A stretch of 64,000 nucleotides of DNA from Aquimarina pacifica (GCF_000520955.1 NZ_JACC01000003.1:124001-188000); one strand, 5' to 3'; positions 52,324 to 61,898 are shown, counted from the first letter of the stretch. A program made the numbers and translations. The notes: generated by a model from the sequence alone, not told the origin.

Positions 52324-54591
52324 ATGAAAAACTACTCATTATTATTTGTTATTATTTATTGCCTGATATCAGGTTGTAACCCTAAAGAATCCACAAATAC
52401 TGCTATTAACGAAACGGAAGATGCTTTAGAATCTAGGATTGATAGTATTCTTTCGAAAATGACCTTAGAAGAAAAAATAGGTCAAACTGCTCAAAGAGGA
52501 AAATCGAGTAGGGTAAAGGAGCTGCCAGAAGAACTGAAGGATGCGGTAAGAAAGGGAGAGATCGGTTCATTTCTTAATATCATGAATAAAGAAGATGCCA
52601 AAGAACTTCAACGTATTGCGATAGAAGAAAGTCCCAATAATATTCCATTGATTTTTGCTCGAGATGTAATTCATGGATTCAAAACTATTTTTCCGATTCC
52701 TTTGGGGCAAGCCGGTACTTTTGATCCAGAACTTGTAGAGCTCGGTGCTAGAATATCAGCAATAGAAGCTTCTACTTACGGAATCCGTTGGACTTTTGCT
52801 CCTATGCTTGATATCTCAAGAGACCCTAGATGGGGCCGTATTGCTGAATCTGGTGGAGAAGATCCTTATCTCACAGCAGTAATGGGTACAGCTTATGTAA
52901 AAGGATTTCAAGGTGAAGACCTGTCATTGCCCACAAGTATGGCCGCCTGCGCTAAGCATTTTGTAGGATATGGGGCAGCCGAAGGAGGACGAGATTATAA
53001 TACGGCAAATATTAATAATGTTTCATTACATAACACGTATTTAAAACCCTTCAAAAAAGCTGTTGAAACCAATGTAGCGACCTTTATGACAGGTTTTAAT
53101 GATCTTAATGGGATACCTGCTTCTGGAAACACCTATTTACTAAAAGAGGTATTAAGAGATCAGTGGGGCTTTGATGGATTTGTTGTCAGTGATTGGAACT
53201 CGATTATAGAAATGATTCCTCATGGATTTGCAAAAAATGAATATCAGGCTGCAGAGAAATCAGCAAAGGCAATGCTTGATATGGAAATGACGAGTACAGC
53301 ATATCAGAATAATCTAAAAACACTTATTGAAGAAGGAACTATTTCTGAAAATCAATTGAATAGTATGGTTCGTAATATACTCAGGATAAAATTAAGACTG
53401 GGGTTATTTGAGAACCCATATTTTGACCCTAATTCTGATATTTTATATGATCAAAAACATTTAGAAGCAGCAAAAGAAACGGCATTAAAAAGTATCGTGC
53501 TTTTAAAGAATGATAATAATATATTGCCATTAAAAAGAGAACAGCGTTTAGCAATAATAGGACCTCTAGCTGATGCACCACATGAACAATTAGGAACATG
53601 GACTTTTGATGGAGAAAAAGAACATACAATAACACCATTATTATCTTTTAAGAAGGATTCTATATACAATTTTAAATATAGTCAAGGATTATCATTTAGC
53701 CGGGATAAAAAAAATGCAGGTTTTGCAGAAGCGATACAAACCGCAAAAAATTCAGATATAATTCTATTTTTCGGAGGAGAAGAATCTATTCTGTCCGGAG
53801 AAGCTCATAGTAGAGCAAACTTAGACCTTCCGGGAGCACAAGAGCAGCTTATTACCGAACTTCACAAAATAGGCAAACCTATCGTATTAATACTAATGGC
53901 AGGAAGACCCATAACATTGACTAATATTCTAGACAAAGTTGATGCTGTCATATGCGCATGGCATCCAGGAACCATGGGAGGAGATGCAATTAAAGAAATT
54001 CTCTCCGGAAAAGTTTCTCCATCGGGACGGTTACCGGTTACATGGCCAAAAGAAGTAGGACAAATACCTATATATTATAATCATAAAAACACTGGACGTC
54101 CAGTGGTACCAGATGAATATGTTCATATGGATTCTATTCCTATCGGAGCATGGCAAAGCTCTCTTGGGAATACATCACATTATTTAGACCTTGGGTATTT
54201 ACCACAATATCCTTTTGGATATGGACTTACCTATAGTAATTTTGAGTATTCTGATGTAAGCATATCTTCTAAAAGCATAAAAAAAGGAGATACTATTGTG
54301 GTCAAAGCTACTGTTACAAACACAGGAACTGTAAAAGCTTCAGAAGTTGTTCAACTTTATTTTAGAGACATGGTCGGAAGCATTACCAGACCTATAAAAG
54401 AGCTACTACGTTTTAAAAGAGTAGCACTTGATGCTGGAGCTTCTAAAGAAATAGAATTTACTTTTAATACAGATGACCTATCTTTTTATGGTGTAGATAA
54501 AAAATGGATAGTAGAGTCAGGGGATTTTATGTTGTGGGTTGGCAAAGATGCTCAGGATACAACACATGAGCTTACATTTGTTATAGAATAA
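52324..54591 (+). CDS. bglX: Glycoside hydrolase family 3 beta-glucosidase-type lipoprotein (BglX-like)
   Basis: A 755-residue lipoprotein (signal peptide to ISGC, Cys about 18) with the three-domain GH3 layout: a TIM barrel with FAPMLDISRDPRWGRIAES, the catalytic nucleophile Asp about 290 in GFVVSDWNS, a second alpha/beta sandwich, and a C-terminal fibronectin-like domain (VTNTGTVKASEVVQLYFRD). It removes terminal beta-linked glucose or related sugars from oligosaccharides outside the cytoplasm. It leads a tight operon with the gluconate genes (3-base gap to the next), which suggests it releases gluconate or glucose from an oligosaccharide. The symbol marks similarity, not a proven substrate. 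Confidence 0.9.
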   Translation: MKNYSLLFVIIYCLISGCNPKESTNTAINETEDALESRIDSILSKMTLEEKIGQTAQRGKSSRVKELPEELKDAVRKGEIGSFLNIMNKEDAKELQRIAIEESPNNIPLIFARDVIHGFKTIFPIPLGQAGTFDPELVELGARISAIEASTYGIRWTFAPMLDISRDPRWGRIAESGGEDPYLTAVMGTAYVKGFQGEDLSLPTSMAACAKHFVGYGAAEGGRDYNTANINNVSLHNTYLKPFKKAVETNVATFMTGFNDLNGIPASGNTYLLKEVLRDQWGFDGFVVSDWNSIIEMIPHGFAKNEYQAAEKSAKAMLDMEMTSTAYQNNLKTLIEEGTISENQLNSMVRNILRIKLRLGLFENPYFDPNSDILYDQKHLEAAKETALKSIVLLKNDNNILPLKREQRLAIIGPLADAPHEQLGTWTFDGEKEHTITPLLSFKKDSIYNFKYSQGLSFSRDKKNAGFAEAIQTAKNSDIILFFGGEESILSGEAHSRANLDLPGAQEQLITELHKIGKPIVLILMAGRPITLTNILDKVDAVICAWHPGTMGGDAIKEILSGKVSPSGRLPVTWPKEVGQIPIYYNHKNTGRPVVPDEYVHMDSIPIGAWQSSLGNTSHYLDLGYLPQYPFGYGLTYSNFEYSDVSISSKSIKKGDTIVVKATVTNTGTVKASEVVQLYFRDMVGSITRPIKELLRFKRVALDAGASKEIEFTFNTDDLSFYGVDKKWIVESGDFMLWVGKDAQDTTHELTFVIE

Positions 54592-54594
54592 TTT

Positions 54595-56514
54595 ATGGTT
54601 CCATCAATAATACACATCATTTTTGGAGTTGCCGGAAGTGGAAAAACAACCATAGGAAAATTACTGGCAAAAGAATTAAATATTCCATTTTATGATGCAG
54701 ATGATTTTCATCCTGAAGCAAATATTCTAAAGATGTCTAATAGTATTCCTTTGGAAGATATTGATAGGATGCCATGGCTAGAAAAATTAGCAGAAAACAT
54801 TACTAATTGGCAAAAAGGAAAAGGGGCAGTATTAGCATGTTCTGCTTTAAAACAAAAATATAGAGACATATTACAATCAGGAAGTATATCAAAAATTAAT
54901 TGGATTTTTTTGGATACGGATGAAAGGATAATACAAAAACGTCTAGAAACCAGAGAAGGGCATTTTTTTAGAAAAGAGCTAATTTCCACTCAATTTGAGA
55001 CTCTTGAAAAGCCTAAAAGTGGAATTTTTATTGATGCAACACAAGAGTTAGAACAAGTCATGTCACAAATAAAATCACAACTTATCACAAAAAAATCTCA
55101 ATTGGGTCTTATTGGATTGGGAGTAATGGGTAAAAGTTTATCTAAAAATATAGTATCAAAGGGATTTGGTTTATCAGTATATAATAGACATGTAGAAAAT
55201 CAGGAAGTAGATGTCGCAAAAACATTCGTAGAAGAGTTTGAAGAAAATACAAATGTTATTGGTTTTGATGACTTGTCTTCTTTTATGAATTCTCTAGAAC
55301 AGCCTCGAACCATTGTGATCATGGTACATGCAGGAAAGGCAATTGATGAAGTTATCGAATCCATACTTCCGTTACTAGCAAAGGGAGATTGTGTGATTGA
55401 TGGAGGCAATTCTCATTTTAAAAAGACAATAGAAAGAGAACAATTATTACTAAAACAAGGAGTAGGTTTTCTTGGTGTAGGGATTTCTGGGGGGGAAGAA
55501 GGAGCACTTAAAGGACCTTCTATTATGCCAGGTGGTACTAAAGAAGCGTACTTAAGGGCAGGTGTTTTTTTAGAAGCAATAGCGGCAAAGGATAAAAAAG
55601 ATAAGCCCTGCTGTGCATATATAGGACCACAAGGTGCGGGTCATTTTGTAAAAATGATTCATAACGGAATTGAATATGCAGAAATGCAAACATTAGCAGA
55701 AATATATCATCTATTGCGATATCATTGTAATCAAGACCCCATTCAAATTAGTACTATTTTTGATTCATGGCGTAGAAATAAAAAAGATAGTTTCCTTTTA
55801 GAGATTACCATAGATATACTTCGTAAAAAAGAAGGGGATGTTTTTTTGATAGACAAGGTTTTAGATAAGGCTGGACAAAAAGGAACAGGAGGATGGTCAA
55901 CAATTGCAGCATTAGAATTAGGAGTTCCGCTTAATACAATCTCAGAAGCAGTAATGGCTAGAAACCTGTCTGGGTTAAAATCAAGACGGGTCGAAACATC
56001 ACTGTTATATAATATAGAAAAAACACCTGTAAAAGAGGAGATAAATACTTTTATTGACATTTTAGAAGATGCTTTTCTTGTAACAAATATTATTAATCAT
56101 GCCATTGGTTTTGATGTTATAGCGAAAGCCTCAGATGAGTATAAATGGGATTTGAGAATGTCAGAAATTGCTCGTATATGGACCAATGGTTGCATTATTC
56201 GTAGTAATCTAATGGAAGAGATTTCAGAATTATTTATTGAGAATAATAATACACCATTGTTACTATTTCCTCAAATAGTCAAGTCGTTAAGTAGAGGGGT
56301 ACCTGCCTTAAAAAAAGTAATATCCTCTGCTGTCATAGCAAATTGCGCCATGCCTGTTATGTCAAGTGCAATAAACTATTTTTTAACACACTCCTCTGCA
56401 CAATCCTCTGCAAATATTATTCAAGCACAGCGTGATTATTTTGGAGCACATACTTATCAACGCGTAGATAGAGAAATAACAGAATTTTTTCATACCAACT
56501 GGAAAACTCAATAA
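54595..56514 (+). CDS. Fused gluconokinase / 6-phosphogluconate dehydrogenase
   Basis: A 639-residue fusion. Residues 1 to about 160 are gluconokinase with the P-loop GVAGSGKTT (11-19), DDFHPEANILKMSN and the ACSALKQKYRD helix. Residues about 170-639 are full-length decarboxylating 6-phosphogluconate dehydrogenase with GLIGLGVMG (171-179), DGGNSHFKKT, GISGGEEGALKGPSIMPGG and FVKMIHNGIEYAEMQ. Both halves look intact and of normal length. Together they convert gluconate to ribulose 5-phosphate in two consecutive steps with direct hand-over of 6-phosphogluconate possible. It is 3 bases after the GH3 gene and 12 before the GntP gene. Confidence 0.94.
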   Translation: MVPSIIHIIFGVAGSGKTTIGKLLAKELNIPFYDADDFHPEANILKMSNSIPLEDIDRMPWLEKLAENITNWQKGKGAVLACSALKQKYRDILQSGSISKINWIFLDTDERIIQKRLETREGHFFRKELISTQFETLEKPKSGIFIDATQELEQVMSQIKSQLITKKSQLGLIGLGVMGKSLSKNIVSKGFGLSVYNRHVENQEVDVAKTFVEEFEENTNVIGFDDLSSFMNSLEQPRTIVIMVHAGKAIDEVIESILPLLAKGDCVIDGGNSHFKKTIEREQLLLKQGVGFLGVGISGGEEGALKGPSIMPGGTKEAYLRAGVFLEAIAAKDKKDKPCCAYIGPQGAGHFVKMIHNGIEYAEMQTLAEIYHLLRYHCNQDPIQISTIFDSWRRNKKDSFLLEITIDILRKKEGDVFLIDKVLDKAGQKGTGGWSTIAALELGVPLNTISEAVMARNLSGLKSRRVETSLLYNIEKTPVKEEINTFIDILEDAFLVTNIINHAIGFDVIAKASDEYKWDLRMSEIARIWTNGCIIRSNLMEEISELFIENNNTPLLLFPQIVKSLSRGVPALKKVISSAVIANCAMPVMSSAINYFLTHSSAQSSANIIQAQRDYFGAHTYQRVDREITEFFHTNWKTQ

Positions 56515-56526
56515 AAGTCAAGTAAC

Positions 56527-57873
56527 ATGGATTATCAATTGCTAGTAGCTGTAGGCGTAGGTATTATAGCTTTATTATTTATGATTCTAAAGCTAAGAAT
56601 GCAAGCATTTATTGCCCTATTAATAGTTTGTATACTTGTAGGTGTTATTGCTGGGTTATCACCCGATGTAATACTTAATAGTATCAAAAATGGGATGGGT
56701 GGGACCTTAGGTTTTGTAGCTACAGTAGTTGGTTTGGGAGCACTTTTCGGAGGGCTCCTAGAACATTCAGGAGGTGCCCAAGCTCTTGCAGGTTATGTGC
56801 TAAAATTAGCTGGAGAAAAAAATGCCTCTTGGGCAATGGTTATAACGGGTTTTATTATTGCGATCCCAGTATTTTTTGATGTAGCTTTTATTATTCTTGT
56901 TCCGGTACTATATGCAATCGCCCAAAAAACGAAAAAATCACTTTTGCTATATGCTATTCCTTTGCTTGCCGGTTTAGCAATTACGCATAGTTTTATTCCT
57001 CCGACCCCAGGACCAGTAGCCGTTGCCGATATACTTGGTGCAAACCTAGGTTGGGTTATTATGTTGGGTTTCATTGTTGGGATTCCCGCAGCAATAATTA
57101 GTGGACCATTATTTGCAAAATATATAGCTTCTAAGATTAATATAACTATACCCCAAACTCAAAAGATAGAAGAATCAAATACAGCAAAATTTCCGAATCC
57201 AATAACAATAATTGCAATTATAACAATCCCTATTTTACTAATTGTACTAAAAACAATTTTATTGGGAGATTGGATAAGTCAAAATAAATTACCAGATATA
57301 CTAAAGTATAGCATTTCATTAGTAGGACACCCGTTTACAGCACTAATTATTGCAAATTTAATCGCATGGTATGTTCTAGGCATTAAAAGAGGAACGACTA
57401 ATGATGCACTTTTAAAATTGTCTATGAAATCATTTCAACCTGCTGGTGCCATTATACTATTGACAGGAGCAGGAGGAGCTTTTAAACAAATTTTGGTTGA
57501 CACAAAAGCAGGAGAAATGTTAGCAAATTCATTACATGATACTTCAATTCATCCATTATTATTTGCTTTTGTAGTAGCAGGTTTAATAAGAGTCTTACAA
57601 GGCTCGGCTACAACTGCAATGATTGCCGCAGCCGGAATTACATCACCTATTATTTTAGCGGGAGATTTCGGAAGTGAGCAAATAGCTCTATTTGTTCTTG
57701 CTATAGCCTCTGGAGCAACAATCGTATCTCATGTTAATGATAGTGGTTTTTGGTTAGTTGGGCAATACTTGGGACTTACAGAAAAAGAAACATTTCAATC
57801 TTGGACTATTATGACTACCCTAATCGGGTTCATCGGATTAATCATGTCTTTGCTATTGTGGTATGCCTTTTAA
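56527..57873 (+). CDS. gntP: GntP family gluconate:H+ symporter
   Basis: A 448-residue permease with about 12 membrane segments, typical of the GntP family. Recognisable features are GLGALFGGLLEHSGGAQALA, PVFFDVAFIILVPVLYA and HSFIPPTPGPVAVADI. It imports gluconate or a related sugar acid across the inner membrane. Its position directly after the gluconokinase/6-phosphogluconate dehydrogenase fusion fits gluconate as substrate. A hairpin follows about 30 bases after the stop codon. Confidence 0.93.
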   Translation: MDYQLLVAVGVGIIALLFMILKLRMQAFIALLIVCILVGVIAGLSPDVILNSIKNGMGGTLGFVATVVGLGALFGGLLEHSGGAQALAGYVLKLAGEKNASWAMVITGFIIAIPVFFDVAFIILVPVLYAIAQKTKKSLLLYAIPLLAGLAITHSFIPPTPGPVAVADILGANLGWVIMLGFIVGIPAAIISGPLFAKYIASKINITIPQTQKIEESNTAKFPNPITIIAIITIPILLIVLKTILLGDWISQNKLPDILKYSISLVGHPFTALIIANLIAWYVLGIKRGTTNDALLKLSMKSFQPAGAIILLTGAGGAFKQILVDTKAGEMLANSLHDTSIHPLLFAFVVAGLIRVLQGSATTAMIAAAGITSPIILAGDFGSEQIALFVLAIASGATIVSHVNDSGFWLVGQYLGLTEKETFQSWTIMTTLIGFIGLIMSLLLWYAF

Positions 57874-57902
57874 CCAATTTCATCCATTGTTTTTTCAAAA
57901 CA

Positions 57903-57955
57903 AAATCAGAAACCCTCTGAAATAGTATTCAAAAGATTTCTGATTTATTTTTGTT
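57903..57955. terminator. Hairpin after gntP, usable on both strands
   Basis: AAATCAGAAA (57903-57912) pairs with TTTCTGATTT (57937-57946) around a 24-base loop. Plus-strand T-rich sequence follows (ATTTTTG), and the minus strand has TTTTGTTTTG after it. It probably ends both the gluconate operon and the small peptide gene that runs the other way. Confidence 0.6.
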
Positions 57956-57996
57956 ACTAGAAATCAAGTTGCTTCTAGCCTTATATCAATTTATTC

Positions 57997-58128
57997 TTAT
58001 TCAGCATCAGCACAATGTGCAATTCCTGAAAATTCACTACAACCTGGATATCCTCCTCCGACAATGTTTGGCTGTTGTTGTTTATCTAAAACCTTAACGC
58101 CCTTTAATTTTACTAAGTTTTCTAACAT
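57997..58128 (-). CDS. Small double-glycine leader peptide (bacteriocin/RiPP-like precursor)
   Basis: A 43-residue frame with ATG start and TAA stop. The N-terminal half reads LENLVKLKGVKVLDKQQQ, followed by IVGG, a double-glycine leader as found on many short Bacteroidota peptides exported by peptidase-containing ABC transporters. The predicted mature part is only 18 residues (GYPGCSEFSGIAHCADAE) with two cysteines, Cys30 and Cys39, so a disulfide or a modification is possible. No exporter, modification enzyme or immunity gene lies nearby. The leader pattern is convincing to me; the activity is unknown. Its promoter is not clear. Confidence 0.68.
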   Translation of the reverse strand: MLENLVKLKGVKVLDKQQQPNIVGGGYPGCSEFSGIAHCADAE

Positions 58129-58443
58129 TATTTATGAGTTTATGATTAATACTTCATTAAAAGTAAGACTATTGATACTACTAAAATTACCTGTTTTCAG
58201 TGAAAAATGGAGGTAATGAGTTATAGTTACCTATTTTTTGCTTTGATGTTTTAATAAAAAATAGTGCCAAACTAGTGTCTAATTTAATTTTTGTAATCAA
58301 AAACATATTTTTTCTATCATATTGTTATTTTAAAAGTAAATAGCTGCTACTAATCTATACAAATGCTACCTATTGTCACTAAATGGTATATACAGCTTTC
58401 GTATGTAAAGATTAAAAATTACTTTTGTGCAAAATTGTTTTTA
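58129..58443. other. 315-base gap upstream of the small peptide gene and aroC
   Basis: The gap holds no further gene. It contains ATTACCT (58186-58192), AGGTAAT (58211-58217) and TTACCT (58227-58232), which form overlapping inverted repeats. The last pair is followed by ATTTTTTG and could form a weak plus-strand terminator. The aroC promoter lies at its right end. Confidence 0.45.
58420..58427 (+). promoter_or_regulatory. Candidate -7 box for aroC (TACTTTTG)
   Basis: TACTTTTG fits TAnnTTTG and ends 16 bases before the aroC ATG at 58444. It lies inside the upstream extension of the frame, which supports the later start. No perfect -33 TTG is seen. Confidence 0.5.
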
Positions 58444-59508
58444 ATGGCAGGAAATACTTTTGGAAACCTATTTAAGGTAACCACTTTTGGAGAATCACAT
58501 GGGATTGCAATTGGTGGAATCATTGACGGATGTCCTTCTGGGATCAAACTAGACATGGATGCAATACAGGCAGAGTTAGACAGGCGGAAACCAGGTCAAT
58601 CAGCTATTGTTACGCAGCGTAAAGAACCCGATACAGTTGAGTTTTTCTCCGGTATTTTTGAAGGAGTTACCACAGGGACTCCTATCGGATTTGCAATTAG
58701 AAATGCAAATCAAAAGTCTAAAGACTATTCTCATATAAAAGATTCTTTTAGACCCTCTCATGCAGACTATACCTATACGCAAAAATATGGGGTACGAGAT
58801 TATCGTGGAGGCGGTCGATCTTCTGCACGAGAAACTGCAAGCAGAGTAGTTGCTGGTGCAATTGCAAAACAAGTGTTAGGTGACCTAAAAATCAATGCCT
58901 ACGTAAGTGGTGTAGGTCATATAAAATTAGAAAAGGGGCATACAGAATTAGACTTTTCTTTAACAGAATCGAATATTGTGAGGTGTCCTGATCCAACAAT
59001 GGCTTCTGAAATGGAAACATATATCAAGCAAATTAGAAAAGAAGGTGATACCGTAGGGGGAATTGTAAGTTGTGCTATTTCTGGAGTGCCTATAGGTCTA
59101 GGAGAACCCGTATTTGATAAATTACATGCAGAATTAGGGAAAGCAATGCTTTCTATTAATGCTGTAAAAGGTTTTGAATACGGAAGTGGTTTTGCAGGTG
59201 CAGAATTAAAAGGAAGTCAGCATAATGATCTTTTTAATACCGATGGTACTACAAAAACAAATCTTTCTGGTGGTATTCAAGGAGGTATTTCTAATGGGAT
59301 GGATATCTATTTTAATGTTGCGTTCAAACCTGTAGCAACGATTATGCAAGATCAGGAGACTATAGATAAAGATGGAAATTTAGTGAATATGCAAGGTAAA
59401 GGTAGACATGATCCTTGTGTTGTGCCAAGAGCAGTGCCAATTGTAGAAGCGATGGCAGCATTAGTGCTTGTGGATTATTGGTTGATGAATAGAACTATCA
59501 AAAAATAA
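58444..59508 (+). CDS. aroC: Chorismate synthase
   Basis: AroC catalyses the last shikimate-pathway step, EPSP to chorismate, and needs reduced FMN. The 354-residue protein shows the family signatures [38 protein letters not shown] and [20 protein letters not shown]. The frame extends 27 codons upstream to an ATG at 58363, but conserved sequence begins at [20 protein letters not shown] and a promoter box lies just before it, so the start is 58444. It stands alone, with a terminator downstream. Confidence 0.96.
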   Translation: MAGNTFGNLFKVTTFGESHGIAIGGIIDGCPSGIKLDMDAIQAELDRRKPGQSAIVTQRKEPDTVEFFSGIFEGVTTGTPIGFAIRNANQKSKDYSHIKDSFRPSHADYTYTQKYGVRDYRGGGRSSARETASRVVAGAIAKQVLGDLKINAYVSGVGHIKLEKGHTELDFSLTESNIVRCPDPTMASEMETYIKQIRKEGDTVGGIVSCAISGVPIGLGEPVFDKLHAELGKAMLSINAVKGFEYGSGFAGAELKGSQHNDLFNTDGTTKTNLSGGIQGGISNGMDIYFNVAFKPVATIMQDQETIDKDGNLVNMQGKGRHDPCVVPRAVPIVEAMAALVLVDYWLMNRTIKK

Positions 59509-59532
59509 ACTCAAAAATAAAAGTTAATAAAT

Positions 59533-59564
59533 AAGGGTAATCCAAAAGGGGTACCCTTTTTTTT
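59533..59564 (+). terminator. Intrinsic terminator after aroC
   Basis: AAGGGTA (59533-59539) pairs with TACCCTT (59552-59558) around a 12-base loop and runs into a T-tract of eight. It closes aroC ahead of the symporter gene. Confidence 0.82.
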
Positions 59565-59616
59565 GTTTTTAATTTATATCTTCGAAACTTTTGGGCTAAT
59601 ACACTAAACTATTTAC

Positions 59617-60939
59617 ATGAAGAAAATTGCATTGCACTGGCAAATCATGATCGGGATGCTTCTTGGTATCGTTTTCGGTTTTATAATGACCACGATCTCA
59701 TGGGGTAAAGGATTTACCGGAGATTGGATCGCTCCTTTGGGAACTATTTTTGTAAACTTATTAAAGTTAATAGCGGTTCCCTTAATCTTAGCTTCATTGA
59801 TTAAAGGAATTTCTGACCTTAAGGATATTTCAAAATTCAAAACTATAGGAGGAAGAACAATTGTTATTTATATTTTGACAACCGTAATTGCAATTACAAT
59901 AGGATTGTTATTGGTGAATGCAATAAAGCCGGGAGATGGTATTACCGCTGAGACAATAACAAAGCTTACCGAAGAATATTCTGGTAATTCAAAAATTTCA
60001 GAACGAATTGCAGAGGCCGGAAGACAGAAAGAGAGTGGACCTTTACAATTTTTGATTGATATGGTTCCTCAAAATGCAGTCAAGGCAATGAGCGATAATA
60101 AAATGATGCTTCAGGTGATCTTTTTTGCAATCTTTCTAGGGATTAGTATGTTGTTGATAAAACCTTCGGAATCAGAGCCGTTAAAAAAATTCTTTGATAG
60201 TTTGAACGAGGTTGTACTCAAAATGGTAGATCTTATTATGCTTACGGCTCCATTCGCAGTTTTTGCATTATTAGCTAATGTAGTCGTTACTTCTGATGAT
60301 CCTGATATTTTATTAGCATTATTGAGGTATGCAGGTGTTGTGGTTTTTGGATTAGTATTAATGATTGTATTCTATTGTATTCTAGTAACAATTTTGACCA
60401 AGAAATCTCCTTTATGGTTTCTCAAACAAATTAGCCCTGCACAATTATTAGCTTTTTCTACGAGTTCTAGTGCAGCGACTTTACCCGTCACTATGGAAAG
60501 GGTAGAGGAACATATAGGAGTAGATAAAGAAGTGTCAAGCTTTGTATTACCTGTAGGAGCAACAATTAATATGGATGGTACAAGCCTATATCAAGCAGTT
60601 GCATCAGTTTTTATTATGCAAGTATTGTGGCCAGAAGGATTAACATTTAGTAATCAAATAACTATTGTATTAACAGCACTATTGGCCTCGATAGGATCAG
60701 CCGCAGTACCTGGAGCAGGTATGGTAATGTTGGTTATTGTTCTTGAAGCAATAGGCTTCCCTTCGGATAAATTACCAATAGGTTTGGCATTAATATTTGC
60801 TGTAGATCGCCCTCTTGATATGTTACGAACAACAATTAATGTAACAGGAGATGCGACGGTAGCTATGATAGTTGCAAAATCTGTGGGTAAATTAGGAGAT
60901 CCGAAGGTGAAAAACTGGGATGATAATTATGAGGAGTAA
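59617..60939 (+). CDS. Dicarboxylate/amino acid:cation symporter (DAACS family)
   Basis: A 440-residue membrane protein of the glutamate/dicarboxylate transporter family. Signatures are WIAPLGTIFVNLLKLIAVPL, the serine-rich re-entrant loop AFSTSSSAATLPVT, INMDGTSLYQAVASVFI and VDRPLDMLRTTINVTGD, where residues of the substrate and sodium sites sit. It imports glutamate, aspartate or C4-dicarboxylates with sodium or protons; the substrate cannot be told apart from the sequence. Single gene after the aroC terminator, converging with the DUF3291 gene 27 bases away. Confidence 0.94.
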   Translation: MKKIALHWQIMIGMLLGIVFGFIMTTISWGKGFTGDWIAPLGTIFVNLLKLIAVPLILASLIKGISDLKDISKFKTIGGRTIVIYILTTVIAITIGLLLVNAIKPGDGITAETITKLTEEYSGNSKISERIAEAGRQKESGPLQFLIDMVPQNAVKAMSDNKMMLQVIFFAIFLGISMLLIKPSESEPLKKFFDSLNEVVLKMVDLIMLTAPFAVFALLANVVVTSDDPDILLALLRYAGVVVFGLVLMIVFYCILVTILTKKSPLWFLKQISPAQLLAFSTSSSAATLPVTMERVEEHIGVDKEVSSFVLPVGATINMDGTSLYQAVASVFIMQVLWPEGLTFSNQITIVLTALLASIGSAAVPGAGMVMLVIVLEAIGFPSDKLPIGLALIFAVDRPLDMLRTTINVTGDATVAMIVAKSVGKLGDPKVKNWDDNYEE

Positions 60940-60966
60940 TGACCGAAAATGGTTCTCAACATAGTA

Positions 60967-61440
60967 TTATTTAAGTTTGACGCCTTTTTGATCGTATAGC
61001 TGACTCATACTGAATGATGTTGATGAAGGACCTAAATTATTAAGTAAATCTAGCTTTTCTTTTCCTTGAATTACAGAAGGATTTTCTCCAGCTGGGATCC
61101 ACCATAATACAGCCTGATGTCCTTGCATTTTAGTACCCCATTTATTTCTGTTTTTGAGGAAATAACTATGAACGGTGTTATAACTGTAGGACTTCAAGGA
61201 TTCATAATCAGTCCATGTAGATAAATTAACAAAAATCAGTTTATCTTCATATGGTGTGTCAACATGTGTTGCATTTTCTCCTTCATCATCTTTTAACCTC
61301 CATACAAATCCAGGGCTTTCTTCTGCCAATTGATTTACTGGAGCCAGAAAATCTCTAAATTCTTTTATAATTGGAGAATTAAGATCGTCTTTTAGTTTAA
61401 TAATGTTGAATTGTGCTAGATGAAATATAGTTGTATTCAT
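60967..61440 (-). CDS. DUF3291 domain protein
   Basis: A 157-residue soluble protein of the DUF3291 family, which has a dimeric alpha/beta-barrel-like fold related to antibiotic-biosynthesis monooxygenases. Characteristic parts are FHLAQFNIIKLKDDLNSP, SPGFVWRLKDDEGENATH and AVLWWIPAGENPSV near the end. No catalytic residue is known. It follows the MarR gene after 35 bases on the same strand and is probably its co-transcribed target. Confidence 0.85.
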   Translation of the reverse strand: MNTTIFHLAQFNIIKLKDDLNSPIIKEFRDFLAPVNQLAEESPGFVWRLKDDEGENATHVDTPYEDKLIFVNLSTWTDYESLKSYSYNTVHSYFLKNRNKWGTKMQGHQAVLWWIPAGENPSVIQGKEKLDLLNNLGPSSTSFSMSQLYDQKGVKLK

Positions 61441-61475
61441 TACTAATTCGCTTTTATATTTTTTAATGTTATAAG

Positions 61476-61898
61476 TTATATTTTTTTTGAGGCTTCAAAT
61501 GTTAGTTCTACCAATACGTCTGCTGATTCTACACCTAATATCTTGTCATATTTTTCTTTGAGGTCATACCAGCATTTTTCTAAATCAGGAAGTAGCATGG
61601 TTAAATCTTCTGTTGGTAGAAAGTGCATCATTTTTCCTTTTTTTTCTTTTGTGATCAAAGAACGTAAAATCATTTTATCAGCAAGTCGTGTAATAGTAGA
61701 GGGATCGAGATCTAATTGTTTACTTAATCCAGAGGGAGTTATTTTTGGGTTTTCATGGATTAGTAACAATAAGAAAGCATAAGAAGGGGATAACCCAATA
61801 GGAGTAAATGCTTGTTCCGCTAGTTTTGTCAATTTTCTGGCCAATGCATTAGATGTAAAATAAAGGCACTTAGACAAATATTTATCTGATTTTTTCAA
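61476..61898 (-). CDS. MarR family transcriptional regulator
   Basis: A 140-residue winged-helix regulator. The core reads PSYAFLLLLIHENPKITPSG, LSKQLDLDPSTITRLADKM (recognition helix) and the wing LITKEKKGKMMHFLP. MarR proteins normally dimerise and bind a palindrome near their own promoter, releasing it on ligand binding. The neighbour DUF3291 gene follows 35 bases downstream. A palindromic element (CTTG...CAAG, 61933-61946) lies 35 bases upstream of its start codon and could be the operator. The ligand is unknown. Confidence 0.9.
   Translation of the reverse strand: MKKSDKYLSKCLYFTSNALARKLTKLAEQAFTPIGLSPSYAFLLLLIHENPKITPSGLSKQLDLDPSTITRLADKMILRSLITKEKKGKMMHFLPTEDLTMLLPDLEKCWYDLKEKYDKILGVESADVLVELTFEASKKI

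Noticed and set aside
58363..58443. Longer aroC start with 27 extra residues
   Set aside because: The chorismate synthase family starts at MAGNTFG-type sequence, and a promoter box lies within the extension.
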